The position numbers were made by a program, and so were the translations under genes. 5,567 bases of DNA, taken from NCBI GenBank assembly GCA_003132825.1, contig PKYX01000408.1:9154-14720 (forward strand), read 5' to 3'. This document shows positions 5,407-5,567 of this stretch, in pieces. Below the pieces are notes generated by a model. It did not search any database. It had not been told where the DNA came from and worked only from the letters and a program-made list of their open reading frames with translations. This DNA is from Acidobacteriaceae bacterium (GTDB lineage Bacteria > Acidobacteriota > Terriglobia > Terriglobales > Acidobacteriaceae). Position 1 is the stretch's first letter. Every line of letters starts with the position of its first letter.

Positions 5407-5567
5407 ATGACGGGATTCTTAACTGCAGTGATCGCGGTAGCCGTGATTCTCGGATTCATGATTCTGATTCATGAATTCGGCCATTACCTGACCGCTAAAT
5501 TGCTGGGCGTGCGCGTGGAGCAGTTCGCCATTGGTTTCGGCAAGCGGCTGGTGGGTTTCCGCAAGGG
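5407..5567 (+). CDS. rseP: RseP-type site-2 intramembrane metalloprotease, N-terminal fragment
   Basis: Zinc protease of family M50B that cuts transmembrane segments. In E. coli RseP releases sigma-E by cleaving RseA after DegS, and it also clears signal-peptide remnants. Only the first 53 codons are in the window. They show a first membrane segment (about residues 4-21) running directly into the catalytic motif HEFGH at 22-26, where His22 and His26 bind zinc and Glu23 is catalytic. This is followed by YLTAKLLGVRVEQFAIGFG, the typical continuation that ends in the conserved FxIGFG. The downstream PDZ domains and the second zinc-site motif lie beyond the window. The ATG is preceded by a good ribosome binding site, and the position right after dxr is the conserved one. 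I see no anti-sigma factor or sigma factor gene in the window, so its substrate here is unknown. Confidence 0.95.
   Translation, partial: MTGFLTAVIAVAVILGFMILIHEFGHYLTAKLLGVRVEQFAIGFGKRLVGFRK

Overview
The window looks like an ordinary chromosomal segment of a GC-rich (roughly 60 %, judged by eye) Gram-negative-type bacterium. My best guess is an acidobacterium (Terriglobia-like). Three things suggest this: the start of a futalosine-pathway menaquinone gene (mqnE), an isoprenoid/phospholipid cluster of the didermic type ending in a RseP-type protease, and a hemerythrin protein whose start resembles acidobacterial proteins I recall. No 16S or other decisive marker is present, so the phylum is an inference. 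There are no mobile elements, tRNA/rRNA genes, CRISPR arrays or phage genes.

Layout. (1) Positions 1-167, minus strand: 5' end of mqnE (aminodeoxyfutalosine synthase), cut by the window edge. (2) Positions 216/267-1331, plus strand: an HtrA/DegP-like serine protease with one PDZ domain and no visible signal peptide, divergent from mqnE. (3) 1332-1523: a 192-nt intergenic region with a short direct repeat, a small palindrome and a good TATAAT box. (4) 1524-2027: a hemerythrin HHE-domain protein, followed by an intrinsic-terminator-like hairpin that overlaps its stop codon. (5) 2028-2255: a 228-nt non-coding leader rich in inverted repeats. (6) 2256-5567: uppS, cdsA, dxr and the start of rseP, all on the plus strand.

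The last four genes form the conserved envelope cluster. UppS makes undecaprenyl diphosphate, the lipid carrier for peptidoglycan and other glycans. CdsA makes CDP-diacylglycerol for phospholipids. Dxr commits carbon to the MEP pathway that supplies the isoprenoid units used by UppS and by the menaquinone side chain. RseP is the intramembrane site-2 protease of envelope-stress signalling. The genes usually found just upstream of uppS in many bacteria (pyrH, frr) are absent here; the hemerythrin gene and a terminator-like hairpin precede uppS instead. The gaps around cdsA (192 nt before, 66 nt after) and a promoter-like box before dxr suggest that the cluster has internal transcription or processing points. 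Only dxr and rseP are tightly spaced (10 nt).

I found no undescribed multi-gene system. The points most worth a second look are the signal-less HtrA, the repeat-rich non-coding gaps (especially the uppS-cdsA gap with competing hairpins and a 16-codon ORF), and two probable TTG starts.
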